Shown: piece after piece, positions 40,170 to 49,724 of the stretch
Numbering within the stretch: the first letter of the stretch is position 1
Layout: every line of letters begins with the position of its first letter
NCBI RefSeq assembly: GCF_002811875.1
Contig: NZ_NPDZ01000008.1
Coordinates: forward strand, 1 to 64,000
Direction of reading: 5' to 3'
From: Leptospira perolatii
GTDB taxonomy: Bacteria; Spirochaetota; Leptospiria; Leptospirales; Leptospiraceae
Length of the DNA stretch: 64,000 bases
Made by a program: the position numbers and the translations under genes
Notes under the pieces: generated by a model
Database searches by the model: none
Told to the model about the DNA's origin: nothing
What the model saw: only the letters and a program-made list of their open reading frames with translations

Positions 40170-41183
40170 CTAATGCCAAAGCTTAGGAACTCGAAAAGCT
40201 GCTGCCCTCTTGGCCCAGTCCTTGGTCAGGTAATCTAGGATCATTTCTTTGTTTCTTCGAGCGTCCAATTTACCAAGTTCGAAAGTTTTTCTAACTCCGA
40301 CCGGATCTGTATAATCAAAGGAAGTAATCGGAAGTTGTTGAGAAGGTTTGATTAAAAGACAGCGGTCTAGTAGCCTCCTATCTTTACCCACCAGAGTAGT
40401 TTCTTCGTAATGGACTCCGATAATTTTTGCTCCTGGGGGAAAAGCTTCGAGCATCAGATTATTGGTCAGTCCGCCGTCCAGATAATATTCCTTTCCATCG
40501 CTTTGAAACGAAACAATCGGTGGAATAGAGGATGAATTCAAGATGATCTGTTCGATCAAAACTGGATCGTTGAAGTCTGCCTCTGTGAAAAGTACTTCTT
40601 TCATGTTCCAGCTTCGCAATACACGAAATGTCCTTTCGGTGTGAAGCCCTTTGGATCTGTCGCGTTCATCTTCCATGAAGGCTCTGCCTGTTTCTGCTAT
40701 AAGCCTTGCTAGGCGGAATTTGTTTTTTAGGGAAGTAGCCTTTGGAATCGCACGAATCGTATGTATAAATGCTTTTGCTCCGGATTGTCGGATCTTATCA
40801 AAATCCATTCCGAAGCGGATCGTCCTTCTGTACATATCCTCGTGTGGGAATGCTTTTTGACCTTTAAAAAACTTTGATATATAAAAATTGGATGGATTCT
40901 TTCGAACGATATTTTCAAAGAAAGCTACTGTCTCTTCCTCTGTTTCGGAGAGCAGACATAGCACCATCGCAGCACCTGCCGAAACACCCGAAACCTGTTT
41001 TAATTTGATTCCCCAGCTCTTGAGTTCACTACCGATTCCTAGTCCGTAAAAAGCCTTACAACCGCCGCCTGCAATTGCAAAACAGATTTCGTTTTCCCGC
41101 CACAATCCTTGAAACACATCTCCGATCCGGTTAACCGAATCGATTTTTCTGGGTTGAATAGATGACTCGTCGATGATTGGCAT
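40170..41183 (-). CDS. Patatin-like phospholipase
   Basis: 337 residues from ATG 41183, which has AGGG 7 bases upstream (an upstream TTG at 41261 is rejected). The patatin domain begins ICFAIAGGGCKAFYGLGIG (oxyanion-like glycine-rich loop), with nucleophile Ser68 in GVSAG and the catalytic Asp236 in LDGG. These form the Ser-Asp dyad of patatin/ExoU-type lipid acyl hydrolases. No signal peptide, so probably cytosolic or type-exported. The substrate is unknown. Confidence 0.88.
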   Translation of the reverse strand: MPIIDESSIQPRKIDSVNRIGDVFQGLWRENEICFAIAGGGCKAFYGLGIGSELKSWGIKLKQVSGVSAGAAMVLCLLSETEEETVAFFENIVRKNPSNFYISKFFKGQKAFPHEDMYRRTIRFGMDFDKIRQSGAKAFIHTIRAIPKATSLKNKFRLARLIAETGRAFMEDERDRSKGLHTERTFRVLRSWNMKEVLFTEADFNDPVLIEQIILNSSSIPPIVSFQSDGKEYYLDGGLTNNLMLEAFPPGAKIIGVHYEETTLVGKDRRLLDRCLLIKPSQQLPITSFDYTDPVGVRKTFELGKLDARRNKEMILDYLTKDWAKRAAAFRVPKLWH

Positions 41184-41437
41184 TTGAATCCCTTCAATTA
41201 AAACCCTGTTCGTTACAATTTCGGTCTCTGCTTCTTTCCGATGGAAGCAAAAAAAGCCCAAAGTTTACTTTTGTCAAAAAATTACGGAAAAAGTTGAACA
41301 AGCGTTCCGCGCTTTCAAGGAGAAGAGCACGGCTCTGGGAAAGTTTGGAGAAAGACTATTTTATCCGAGAATTTGTTCATTATGTCCGAAAATGGCTCCT
41401 ACTAATTTCATTTTTCTCATTGTATCTTTTGCACATT

Positions 41438-41464
41438 TTGACAAAATGGCTGTCTAACTATCAA
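41438..41464 (+). promoter_or_regulatory. Candidate ssrA promoter
   Basis: A perfect TTGACA (41438-41443), a 15-base spacer and TATCAA (41459-41464) lie so that transcription would start about 5-7 bases later, at the mature tmRNA 5' end (41469). The spacer is shorter than ideal. Confidence 0.5.
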
Positions 41465-41468
41465 CAAC

Positions 41469-41812
41469 GGGGACGAAATTGGTTTCGACTGTTGTAGTTT
41501 AGGTAAAGTGGCATGTAGGGGTGAGGGACCTCTTAAAAACCTTCAAACCAATAAACGCTAACAACGAATTAGCACTAGCAGCTTAATCTCTGCTACGGAT
41601 TTAGGGTTTACTCCTCCGGTGGCCTTAAGTCTGACTCAAACGGAGGACGTCGTCGGTTGGTTGCCGGTTCCTAATGGGCGATGAAAACGAACTGGATCGA
41701 GAAAACACACCTGTCAGTGGGTTAAGGTTTCTTTAAACAAAAAACACCGAATAAACATGTAGAGGCTTTACTGAAGCACAATAGGACCCGGGTTCGAACC
41801 CCGGCGTCTCCA
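41469..41812 (+). ncRNA. ssrA: tmRNA (transfer-messenger RNA)
   Basis: A 344-base gene rescuing stalled ribosomes. The 5' end GGGGACG pairs with 3' CGTCTCC (41805-41811), giving the seven-pair acceptor stem, with A41812 as discriminator; CCA is not encoded. The 5' GGTTTCGAC and the T-arm GGGTTCGAACCC are canonical. The resume codon GCT is at 41557, and the reading frame encodes ANNELALAA then TAA (41584-41586); with the charged alanine the tag is AANNELALAA. The 3' 18 bases start a 68-bp sequence repeated downstream (separate entries). Confidence 0.95.
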
Positions 41813-41862
41813 GTAAAAATTATCCGTACTAAACTCCCTTCGAGGGGTTCGAAGCGAGATCT
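41795..41862 (+). repeat. 68-bp direct repeat, copy 1 (includes ssrA 3' end)
   Basis: Starts in the tmRNA T-arm and runs 50 bases past the gene. It matches 41984-42051 at 67 of 68 positions. An 18-base part belongs to mature tmRNA. Site-specific integrases often use the 3' end of ssrA, which leaves such a duplicated att-like sequence. Confidence 0.85.
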
Positions 41863-41983
41863 TGTAAGCGCGATCAGCGACCCATAGGGAGCGTAAGTAA
41901 GCGCGTCGAGACACACGAAGTGTCGAGACAAGATCGAGACGCCGCAGAGCCCGGTCAGACAGGGATGTCGCACCGCGTCGCGG
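41863..41983. mobile_element. 121-bp GC-rich insert between ssrA 3'-end repeats
   Basis: Bounded on both sides by the 68-bp direct repeats. It looks more G+C-rich than its surroundings (not computed) and is full of short repeats: GTCGAGACA occurs twice and ATCGAGACG once, and GACAC/GTGTC form a small hairpin. It holds no ORF with a start and coding character. It may be the deleted remnant of an integrated island, or a Leptospira intergenic repeat. Confidence 0.4.
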
Positions 41984-42051
41984 CGAACCCCGGCGTCTCC
42001 AGTAAAAATTATCCGTACTAAGCTCCCTTCGAGGGGTTCGAAGCGAGATCT
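41984..42051 (+). repeat. 68-bp direct repeat, copy 2 (ssrA 3'-end duplicate)
   Basis: Second copy, with a single A to G difference, ending 1 base before the stop codon of the minus-strand membrane protein. It contains only the 3' half of the tmRNA T-arm and acceptor, so it is not a functional RNA gene. Confidence 0.85.
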
Positions 42052-42052
42052 G

Positions 42053-42496
42053 CTACTGGATCAGCCAGCTTGTTACGTAAGAGGCAACAAACATCACGCT
42101 CGCAATCGAAATTCCGATGGTCGGTTTGCTGAACCAAAATCGCAGAGAGAGTATTAAGTAACTCAAAGAAATAACAATCGCTAATGGCAAAAGTAGCCAA
42201 TTGGCTAGCAAAAATCCGAAATCTGAAATTCCGATCCACAAATATATAAATCCAAAAAAAACGGCACCCATTCCGTGGCTAAAATTGAACCCAATCCAGG
42301 CCTTCCAGATAGTGGTTTCGTTTGTGAGCTTGAGATTGGATTCCTCCATAGAAGTCCGTACTTTCAAATTTGCAGGAGAGAGAGCGGAAGACTTTTTCAT
42401 ATCCTTAAAAGTTAGAACTATATGTGCTGTTCCAAGAAATATATACGGAACACATCCTATCAAGAAAAGAACTTTAGAAATCAGTAATGCTTCCAT
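42053..42496 (-). CDS. Hypothetical four-helix membrane protein
   Basis: 147 residues from the ATG at 42496, which has GGAGG immediately upstream. Hydrophobic segments at about 5-25, 60-82, 86-105 and 115-145 give a small polytopic inner-membrane protein. No family is recognised with confidence. An in-frame extension to 42583 is rejected: it overlaps the upstream gene and lacks a binding site. Its stop codon directly abuts the second ssrA repeat, so the 3' end of the gene may have been set by that insertion. Confidence 0.65.
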   Translation of the reverse strand: MEALLISKVLFLIGCVPYIFLGTAHIVLTFKDMKKSSALSPANLKVRTSMEESNLKLTNETTIWKAWIGFNFSHGMGAVFFGFIYLWIGISDFGFLLANWLLLPLAIVISLSYLILSLRFWFSKPTIGISIASVMFVASYVTSWLIQ

Positions 42497-42572
42497 TTTT
42501 CCTCCGGTCTCCCGAACTGAAAAGTCGTTTCGTTTCAGATATCGGTCTTTTAGATTTGCTTTCTTTTCGAAC

Positions 42573-42860
42573 TTACACGGCAAATAATTCGTACATCTTA
42601 TCTATGGATTCGGGTCCGTAAGCGACTACTCCGACTGGAACTGAGTAATTAATTGCCTCAATAATTTTACCTGCCCAAACCGGACTAAAACCGCCGCACA
42701 ACTCGATTAATTGGATTCCTTCGGCGACCATCTTTTTGGCGACTTCTATCCCTTGCTCCGGGTGCTTGACTCCGACTACTTTCATTCGAAACTTTTGTGT
42801 TCCCTGTTCTTGTGTAAAATTATCTCCAGTAACAATGAATCCGAAATTCGTTAAAGCCAT
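42573..42860 (-). CDS. Small DUF6506-like protein
   Basis: 95 residues, no signal or membrane segment. The pattern GFIVTG ... VVGVKHPEQGIEVAKKMVAEG, then LIELCGGFSP and VPVGVVAYGPES, resembles DUF6506, a small alpha/beta protein family of unknown function. It is probably co-transcribed with the downstream membrane protein, 76 bases away. Confidence 0.65.
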   Translation of the reverse strand: MALTNFGFIVTGDNFTQEQGTQKFRMKVVGVKHPEQGIEVAKKMVAEGIQLIELCGGFSPVWAGKIIEAINYSVPVGVVAYGPESIDKMYELFAV

Positions 42861-42971
42861 TTTGTCTCTGTTCCTCAGTTTTATTTGATTCTATAATGGA
42901 TGCAAAATTTATTATATGATATATATTTAACATTCTTTTCCCAAAGGTATAAAATTATTGCAAGTAAAGTT

Positions 42972-44927
42972 TTAAGAAATAATCACCTGCTTGGAATGCC
43001 CCTTGAGATCAGTGACCAGTTTATAAACTTGAGAATGATCTCCGGTCCAGCTCAGTTCAAATAGCACTTTCTTTACTTTCCAACCTTCCTTAGCCATGAG
43101 TCGTCTAACTTCTCGATCTCGAAATACGATTTCTGAAAAAGTGATTTCTCCCGAATCCGTAATCCCCTGCAACTTCGAGGCGAAATTCACGGCATTTCCA
43201 AAGTAATCTATGTTACTGTTTAGATTTACAGCCAAGCAAGGGCCGCTATGTATACTCACCCGAATTCGGATGGGAGTATTCGGGTTCCGTTCTGAAAATT
43301 GCTCTTGGAGTTGTACGGAAGCCGCGATTGCTTCTACGGGAGCAGAAAAGGCAGCCATCACTGCGTCTCCAATTGTCTTTACTACTGCGCCATTGTGTTC
43401 GCGCACAATCCGAAACACTTCTATAAAATGCTGTCTCACTTCGGAAAATGCTCCAGTATCTCCTTTTTGCACATAGAACCGAGTGGAGCCTACGATGTCC
43501 GTAAATAGAATCGTTTGCACTCCGATGTCTAGTTGAAGTTCTGTTGAGAGAGCTTCCTCAGAAAATAAATCTCTAAAATTCTGGAAATTAAAAAGTTCGG
43601 ATGGTCTTAGGCTTTCTTGATCCTCTTTTCTTTCTTCAATAATATAGCCAACGGGTTTTTCGGAGGAATTTACGAGTCGTATTTGCGGATTTGTCGAAAC
43701 ATCGATTTGTTCGGCTGCAAAGTCAGGCTCCCAAGAAAATCCGGTCTTTTCGATCCCGGATTGCAGGTTTAACAAAGTGTATTTTTTTTCACCTAACATG
43801 CGAAGGCGATATAGCCCTTTCGGAAGTATTAGATTCGAGTTATATTCTTGTTTGGCTCCCAGGTATTTTTGGAGACGAATATGCGCTTTTGTGGCAGGTT
43901 CAGCCGCACAGAAATATCTCTTCTGAATATTACGGATGGAAGGATGTACATGGAAGGTTATTTCTACAGAGTCGATCTGGTTCGATTCAAATTCGATCTC
44001 GCAAACTTCGCAAGAATCTCTGCTCGGAAGATCCCCTAAGTGAAGCGCTTCGGTTCGGACTCCTCGGCAGTGAGGACAAATCACGTCCCAGGATAGACTA
44101 AATAAGCCTAGTCTGCAGCCGTGCAAAAAGAGTAAGAGAAGATCTCCCAAAGGAATCTTCCAAGCATTGGACAAAGTCTTAACTCTGATTCTATAGAGAT
44201 CGTTTTCATCCGCATCTAGAACGTAGTTGAGCAGCCGATCGACAAGCTCTTTGTTCTGGCCTTCTTTAATAAAGCCGACTCGAATTTGTTGGATTCGCGC
44301 GGGGAAGATTGGATTTTTTTTGTTCGAAACTTCCTTTAATAGGCTTAATGCATTTGGTCCACTCCAGCCTTTTTGATCTACCTTTCGGATATCGGCGACT
44401 ACTCCATTTAAGCCCTTTTCATACTGCTTTTTGAGCTGTTTCATGCCGATTTTCAGCACGGTACGTCCTACAAAGTTTCGGGGAATCCAACCGAAATACA
44501 CATACAATCTACTGGTATCATTACCGCTATCGAATAGAAGATATCTAGTTCTTACATAATGCGCAAATCCTTTGGAATAAATCCTGGCATTGTTCAACTG
44601 TTTGCAGTATTCCCATTCCCAGGGGACTTCTTCCCACTCCATCAAAACGCCTGCGTTTATGGAAGAGCCGAAAAGCTTTCCGTCGATTTCAGAAAATTTC
44701 ATTTCCGAAATTCCTATCCTTTTGTTAAACGAAGAAGTATCTATCAGCCAGGGCCAGAGTGCACTAGGATTTGCATTAAGATCGAACTTCCAGAGATAAT
44801 CCAAAGGTTCTCCGAGCTGCAATAAATTTGCGTCCCAAGGATACGCCTCTAAGAATTCTTGCAATTCGATGGATTCTGGGTGAAATAATTCCCATTTAGA
44901 GTTCGGAGCTAGTAGATCGGCCGTCAT
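42972..44927 (-). CDS. Class III adenylate cyclase with N-terminal regulatory region
   Basis: 651 residues. The N-terminal half (about 1-450) resembles the DUF5939-type region found ahead of some leptospiral cyclases and holds a CxxC...CxxC zinc-binding pattern (CPHCRG at about 285 and CEVCEIEF). The catalytic domain spans about 465-635: metal Asp in [11 protein letters not shown], purine-reading Lys in [13 protein letters not shown] and Asp in DYFGNAVNF, both predicting ATP rather than GTP. The transition-state Arg is replaced by Lys in NFASKL. No membrane segments. It diverges from avtA. Confidence 0.86.
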   Translation of the reverse strand: MTADLLAPNSKWELFHPESIELQEFLEAYPWDANLLQLGEPLDYLWKFDLNANPSALWPWLIDTSSFNKRIGISEMKFSEIDGKLFGSSINAGVLMEWEEVPWEWEYCKQLNNARIYSKGFAHYVRTRYLLFDSGNDTSRLYVYFGWIPRNFVGRTVLKIGMKQLKKQYEKGLNGVVADIRKVDQKGWSGPNALSLLKEVSNKKNPIFPARIQQIRVGFIKEGQNKELVDRLLNYVLDADENDLYRIRVKTLSNAWKIPLGDLLLLFLHGCRLGLFSLSWDVICPHCRGVRTEALHLGDLPSRDSCEVCEIEFESNQIDSVEITFHVHPSIRNIQKRYFCAAEPATKAHIRLQKYLGAKQEYNSNLILPKGLYRLRMLGEKKYTLLNLQSGIEKTGFSWEPDFAAEQIDVSTNPQIRLVNSSEKPVGYIIEERKEDQESLRPSELFNFQNFRDLFSEEALSTELQLDIGVQTILFTDIVGSTRFYVQKGDTGAFSEVRQHFIEVFRIVREHNGAVVKTIGDAVMAAFSAPVEAIAASVQLQEQFSERNPNTPIRIRVSIHSGPCLAVNLNSNIDYFGNAVNFASKLQGITDSGEITFSEIVFRDREVRRLMAKEGWKVKKVLFELSWTGDHSQVYKLVTDLKGHSKQVIIS

Positions 44928-45029
44928 TGTTTCTCCGGAGTTACTTCGTGAAGTTTTATGAGAAAAAACTTCCTTACTAACTTAGATTCACTTTTCTCAA
45001 TATTGGCAAAAAGAAAAATGTAAACCAAA

Positions 45030-46292
45030 ATGAGTTCAAAATTCTTATATTCCAGCTTCGGATCTAGATTCGAAAGGCAGACAGGTATCGGCCAATTGAT
45101 GGAGGATCTTGCAAACATAGAACCGGGGACTTGTATGTTGGGTGGAGGAAGTCCCGCCCTAATCCCGGAAGTTCTAGAATCTTGGAGGGAAATCACTTCT
45201 AAATTTACGAAGGAGAAAAGTTGGGATTCGATCTTGAGCACGTATGAATCTCCTTCGGGGAAACAGGAAACCTTAGAAGCCCTGGCAAATCTTCTTAGTT
45301 CGGAGACCGGGGCAAAAATCACTAAAGAAAATCTCATTATTACCAACGGATCTCAAAATGCTTTTTATATTCTGATCAATTTCTTTTCGGGGCTTTATCC
45401 CGATGGAACTAAGAGAAATGTATTTTTTCCATCCGTACCTGAATATATCGGCTATATAGATCAGCCGATCGAGCCGAATTCAATTACTTCTTTGCCCGCT
45501 TTGGAATCGGTTACTGGAGAAGACAGCTTTCGATATGAACTGGACTCGGAAGGTTTGAAAAAAACTGCAACTAAGTCGGGCTTGCTTGGGTGTGCAGTAC
45601 TCTCTAGGCCCACGAATCCGACAGGAAGAGTCGCAACCGAAGACGAGGTTCTTACAATCGCAGAATTTTGCTCGGATCAAAAAATTCCGTTTTTTCTAGA
45701 TAATGCTTACGGCAGCCCGTTTCCGAAAATAGAATTCAAGAAAACGGATTGGGTTCACAGGGAAGGAATGGTTCAATCTTTTAGTTTATCGAAGGTGGGA
45801 CTTCCTGGAGTCAGGACTGGCTTCATACTAGCAAATCCAGATTTAATTTCTGCAGTTTCGAAAGCAAATGCAGTGATTAATTTAACAAGTGGAAGCCTAG
45901 GACAGTACATAGGGTTGGAGTTCCTTCGATCTGGAGAATGGAGAAGACTGTCTAAGGAATTTATACTGCCTTATTATGAGAAAAAAAGGGATCTTGCAAT
46001 TCGAGCAATCCGAAGGGAATGGCGCGGAAAGCTGGATTATTTGATCCATGAAAGCGAAGGTGCTTTCTTTCTTTGGGTAAAATTCAAAGGTCTAAAAAAA
46101 GGAATCTCCTACTTATATTCCACTTTGAAAAAGGCAGGAGTAATCGTAGTTCCAGGAACTCATTTTTATCCAAAAGGATTAGAGGAGCTCCCAAGTGGGG
46201 ATGATTGTGTTCGAATCAGCTTTGCCAGAGAAGATCACGAATTAGAAGAAGGGATTCGTAGAATTGCAAGTGTGTTACAAGAATACATTTGA
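45030..46292 (+). CDS. avtA: Valine-pyruvate aminotransferase
   Basis: 420 residues. A PLP aminotransferase of class I/II whose sequence follows E. coli AvtA closely: GIGQLMEDLANIEPGTCMLGGG, NGSQNAFY, PSVPEYIGYID, SRPTNPTGRV, DNAYGSPFP and the PLP lysine region FSLSKVGLPGVRTG. The enzyme moves the amino group between valine and pyruvate (alanine). No Shine-Dalgarno is visible before the ATG. It is transcribed alone. Confidence 0.88.
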   Translation: MSSKFLYSSFGSRFERQTGIGQLMEDLANIEPGTCMLGGGSPALIPEVLESWREITSKFTKEKSWDSILSTYESPSGKQETLEALANLLSSETGAKITKENLIITNGSQNAFYILINFFSGLYPDGTKRNVFFPSVPEYIGYIDQPIEPNSITSLPALESVTGEDSFRYELDSEGLKKTATKSGLLGCAVLSRPTNPTGRVATEDEVLTIAEFCSDQKIPFFLDNAYGSPFPKIEFKKTDWVHREGMVQSFSLSKVGLPGVRTGFILANPDLISAVSKANAVINLTSGSLGQYIGLEFLRSGEWRRLSKEFILPYYEKKRDLAIRAIRREWRGKLDYLIHESEGAFFLWVKFKGLKKGISYLYSTLKKAGVIVVPGTHFYPKGLEELPSGDDCVRISFAREDHELEEGIRRIASVLQEYI

Positions 46293-46354
46293 GAAAAGAG
46301 TTTCATTTTGGATTTTAATCTGAGAATTTGGTAACTAGGGAAAACGGCGAAAAA

Positions 46355-46371
46355 ACAATCCTTCGGATTGT
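46355..46371. terminator. Hairpin terminator after avtA
   Basis: ACAATCC (46355-46361), TTC loop, GGATTGT (46365-46371), followed by AATTTTAAT on the plus strand and preceded by a run of A. The stem is short but positioned between avtA and the next gene. Confidence 0.55.
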
Positions 46372-46391
46372 AATTTTAATCGGGTGCGTTG

Positions 46392-48734
46392 ATGGAAGCT
46401 TTGGAACAAGAGGTCTCCTTTGAGGAGTTATCATCTAGCCAGTCTAAGGGGCCCGATATTCAGTCCCTTCAGCCGGATTATATCTTTCTCAACAATGGAG
46501 CGGTAGGAATTTCCACAACCGCAAGATGCATTCTAGACGAATTAAGAGACTGGCATAAGAAGACAGAAAACCACGGTTCAAAAAGCTTTCACCCTTCTTA
46601 TCTACTTACACTCGATAAGCTCAGTGATTTGCTCAACAAGTACCGAAATCTTAGTGAGCAAGCCAAGTCCCCGTCTTCTGTCGACATCGCTCTTAAGCAA
46701 ATCGTAGATTTCGATAAAAGAGGTCAAAATAAATCTGCCTATTTATATCCGTTCTTAGTAAGAAATGGAAATAAGGTGATGGCCAAGATCGCACTCGCTT
46801 CTCCTCAAAAGGAAGCTAAAACGGATGTGACGCCGTTTCGAAGAGCTTGCTTCGAATTTTCGGAAGAAACGATCGATCTGATTCTCAACAATAGAGCGCA
46901 AAAACCAAGAACCTTGGACGAAGAGAATCCGGGAGCAATCGTACTTCATAAAAACAAATCGGGACAAATTTGGCTGTATCCAAAGTTGGCTTCTCTTGAT
47001 TCGGAAATGGCCGGTCTTCTAAAACGTGGCTTTCAACCTTTTTCATACATTCCGATGAACGACTTTCTGACTGATTTTACCAATTATGCAAAATCAAAAG
47101 AAGCAGTTACGGAAATACTTCCTGACTATCATGTAATTATCGATGATCTAAAATTGAATCCGGATGGATCCTATGAACACCAACCGGAGATCATCGCTCA
47201 TTATCGTGCCCAAGCTGCCGGATTAGAAATATTCGCTCTTACCTATCTAAAGCAGCTTTCCCAGAGAGCCGGCTATAATTTGTATTTATCTAAGATTCAA
47301 GAATTCGAATCTGTTCACGGATTGGCAGAGGCAGGCAAAAAGCAAAACAGCGAAAAAGTTTCTGCTTTGATTCAGTTGATCGAAGACTATCCGTTTGATC
47401 GTGAAAAAGACGATCTGGGAAAAAGGATAGGCGAGACTTGTCGTCTTTCGATCAAGATTTTGCAAAAGCTAATCCAAGAAAAAGCAAATCTTGCGGAGAG
47501 GAAAACCGAGAACGCTTTCAAAAGTCTGAAACATCGGATTCAGACTCAGATTTCGGAGCATACGCAAAATAGACTGACACTTTATAAATTTAGTCCGAGT
47601 AAAAGATTAGAAGCAATTGGGATCACGGACCAGGATAAAATTACTCTGTATTCCAGAGAACTCGTTGATGGACTCAGCCAAAAATTCGGACTCAAAGAAA
47701 TTACGAATCCGAATGGAAGCACCGAAGTATTCTCGGTAGATCCGAGCTATATGGCGGCGGTTATACACAAGCTAACTTCCGATGCCAGAATCAATCCCAT
47801 GCTCGAGAGGGATTTGAATATAGCAAAAGAGATTAATGCAAATCTCAATAAATCAAGACATCCGGATTTAAATTCCAAGTTGAAAGCAGATCATATTGTA
47901 AAGTTACAACAAGACTCTTTCTTAATGGAACAAGAAGTAGAGCATAGACAGAAATCTGAAGCTATCGCAAAGAAAGTAAATTTGTCCATGGGTTTGCTAG
48001 GTTTCGTCGCAACTATGGTTTTCTTTTTAATCGCTTCGGTTCATTTTAACACGGTCGGAATTATATTCGTCGGAATACCTGTTTCTATCATCATTTCAGT
48101 GCTTCTTGCTTTATGGTTCAGGGACAAAGAAAAAAGCGATCTGATCCTGACTGAAAATGGAGCAAAGTCAGGTGTAAGTGCTGGTCTTTTAGGAATGGGT
48201 TCATCTTATTCTGGATCTGGCGGAGATTACGATTCCGATGATTCTGGAAGCGAGGACGAACATTTTGGAAAAGTAGAATCCGCAAAGGAAAAGAAAGTGA
48301 GCCTGATCGCCAAGGGCGCGGGTCGCTTTGTTTTTCCTAGTCGATTTACAAAGATCCAAGACAAGATTCACGATTCAAAATCTCTGCGCAAAAAGATCTG
48401 GGAGAATTTGGAGAACATTCGACAAAGTGTAAGTCAGCTAAGTTCCGAAGCGGATGACGATAAAGTTGCTTCCACTGTAGAATACGCCCTACTACAAAAC
48501 TCAGCTATGATCGCGATTCCGGACGATATTGTTCCTCCCGGAATGCCAAATTCGATCATTCTAAGTCATGCCGATTTAAAGGCACCTCTGATTCGAGACC
48601 AGATTAGTGAGTTCTTGCGAAACGAGGTGCAAAAGAAAAAGTACGATAAAAAACTGGTAAAATATTATACTTTTCTAATTAATACCATCGAAGTGGAATA
48701 TTATAAATATCTTCCCAGTAGAAAAAGGAAATAG
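46392..48734 (+). CDS. Large orphan protein with two C-proximal membrane helices
   Basis: 780 residues from ATG 46392 (a TTG one codon earlier is also possible). The first 530 residues are polar, Lys/Glu-rich and mostly helical, with no signal sequence. Two hydrophobic helices follow at about 535-560 and 563-583, then a Ser/Gly/Asp-rich stretch ([16 protein letters not shown]) and a basic C-terminal domain. Topology would put both large domains in the cytosol. I recognise no family or motif. It stands alone between avtA and the glycosylase gene. Confidence 0.65.
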   Translation: MEALEQEVSFEELSSSQSKGPDIQSLQPDYIFLNNGAVGISTTARCILDELRDWHKKTENHGSKSFHPSYLLTLDKLSDLLNKYRNLSEQAKSPSSVDIALKQIVDFDKRGQNKSAYLYPFLVRNGNKVMAKIALASPQKEAKTDVTPFRRACFEFSEETIDLILNNRAQKPRTLDEENPGAIVLHKNKSGQIWLYPKLASLDSEMAGLLKRGFQPFSYIPMNDFLTDFTNYAKSKEAVTEILPDYHVIIDDLKLNPDGSYEHQPEIIAHYRAQAAGLEIFALTYLKQLSQRAGYNLYLSKIQEFESVHGLAEAGKKQNSEKVSALIQLIEDYPFDREKDDLGKRIGETCRLSIKILQKLIQEKANLAERKTENAFKSLKHRIQTQISEHTQNRLTLYKFSPSKRLEAIGITDQDKITLYSRELVDGLSQKFGLKEITNPNGSTEVFSVDPSYMAAVIHKLTSDARINPMLERDLNIAKEINANLNKSRHPDLNSKLKADHIVKLQQDSFLMEQEVEHRQKSEAIAKKVNLSMGLLGFVATMVFFLIASVHFNTVGIIFVGIPVSIIISVLLALWFRDKEKSDLILTENGAKSGVSAGLLGMGSSYSGSGGDYDSDDSGSEDEHFGKVESAKEKKVSLIAKGAGRFVFPSRFTKIQDKIHDSKSLRKKIWENLENIRQSVSQLSSEADDDKVASTVEYALLQNSAMIAIPDDIVPPGMPNSIILSHADLKAPLIRDQISEFLRNEVQKKKYDKKLVKYYTFLINTIEVEYYKYLPSRKRK

Positions 48735-48849
48735 ATTTCGATTCTCAAATCAGGACTCCGAATCTCTAACAGTTGCAATTTTGCTCTGATTACCGCAGAT
48801 TTGAACGAAAACTTTCCACTGGATAAAATCCCTCTCTATTTACAATTCC

Positions 48850-48878
48850 TTGACTCGTTCCTTACCAAAAATTTAATT
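48850..48878 (+). promoter_or_regulatory. Candidate promoter ending at the glycosylase start codon
   Basis: TTGACT (48850-48855), 17-base spacer, TTAATT (48873-48878). The predicted first transcribed base falls within a few bases of the ATG at 48884, and no Shine-Dalgarno exists, so the mRNA may be leaderless. Confidence 0.35.
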
Positions 48879-48883
48879 TAGCC

Positions 48884-49717
48884 ATGCCAGAGTTGCCTGA
48901 TCTAGTAGTCATTCGAGAGAGATTGATTCCCGAATTAGAGAATCATACAATCGAATCGATTGAAATTTTAGAACCGCTGGTAGTTCGAAATTTAAATGGA
49001 ATCGAAATTGAAAATAATTATAAGGGGGCTCCCTTTAAGAATTTAGAAAGAGTCGGCCCTTTTTTGCATTTTGAGTTTGGGGACAAACATATCGTAATCC
49101 ACTGCATGCTCGTCGGAAAATTTTCATTAAATCCGCAATATAAGAAAAAGGATTTATGCATTCGATTTCAATTCGATGGATTGACTTTGAATTATATAGA
49201 CGATATGAAAATGGGCAAGGTCTATTTTGGGGATTCTGAAAGCCTAAAACAAATCCCTAAGTTTAACGACCAAGGAGTGAATTTACTTTCTGAAGATTTC
49301 ACAGAAAAAGAATTCTTGAGCTTAATCGGAAAAACGAGACAGCAGACTCGAGTGTTTCTGATGGACCAAACCAAGCTAAGTGCTTTAGGAAACGCTTATG
49401 CAGACGAAGTACTCTTTGAAGCTCAAATTCACCCTAAAACTCCCTGTAATAAGTTAAGCCAAGAAGACAAATCCAGACTTTACGAAAGTATCAAAAAGGT
49501 TCTTTCGGAATCTATCGATTATATAAGAAGGAAAAATGCTCCCCTAGAAGTGAAGGTCAGAGATCACGTAAAAGTAAGAAATAGGAAAAACGAACCTTGT
49601 CCTCGGTGTGGAACCACAATACGAAGAGCCAATGTCCTAGGTTATGATTCCTTCTTTTGTCCGAAATGTCAGGTGATGGCGGGTGGGCAGTTTTTGGATT
49701 GGGGAAAGATGAGTTGA
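48884..49717 (+). CDS. mutM: Divergent Fpg/Nei-type DNA glycosylase
   Basis: 277 residues. The N-terminal catalytic Pro2 and Glu3 (MPELPD), the LGNAYADEVLFEAQIHP segment and the C-terminal CPRCG ... CPKC zinc finger put it in the Fpg/Nei family, which removes oxidised bases. However, the lysine of the beta-hairpin motif (GKYL in Fpg) is replaced by GPFL (Pro59), and the zinc-finger arginine is replaced (YDSFFC). The length fits Fpg (about 270). It may act on other lesions or structures. The symbol is given by family only. It is followed by a membrane-protein gene 7 bases later. Confidence 0.75.
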   Translation: MPELPDLVVIRERLIPELENHTIESIEILEPLVVRNLNGIEIENNYKGAPFKNLERVGPFLHFEFGDKHIVIHCMLVGKFSLNPQYKKKDLCIRFQFDGLTLNYIDDMKMGKVYFGDSESLKQIPKFNDQGVNLLSEDFTEKEFLSLIGKTRQQTRVFLMDQTKLSALGNAYADEVLFEAQIHPKTPCNKLSQEDKSRLYESIKKVLSESIDYIRRKNAPLEVKVRDHVKVRNRKNEPCPRCGTTIRRANVLGYDSFFCPKCQVMAGGQFLDWGKMS

Positions 49718-49724
49718 GGTTGCC

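Noticed and set aside
41177..41497. A 106-codon plus-strand reading frame across the ssrA promoter
   Set aside because: It starts inside the patatin gene on the other strand, crosses the ssrA promoter and ends inside tmRNA; no ribosome binding site and no family-like sequence.
41722..41973. An 83-codon minus-strand frame across the tmRNA end and insert
   Set aside because: It is antisense to tmRNA and the repeat unit; composition reflects the GC-rich RNA sequence rather than protein.
41984..42001. Second tmRNA or tRNA gene
   Set aside because: Only the 3' half of a T-arm and acceptor is repeated; no 5' partner exists to form a tRNA domain.
42497..42583. N-terminal extension of the membrane protein at 42053-42496
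   Set aside because: It overlaps the DUF6506-like gene, is polar before a proper membrane start, and the ATG at 42496 has GGAGG.
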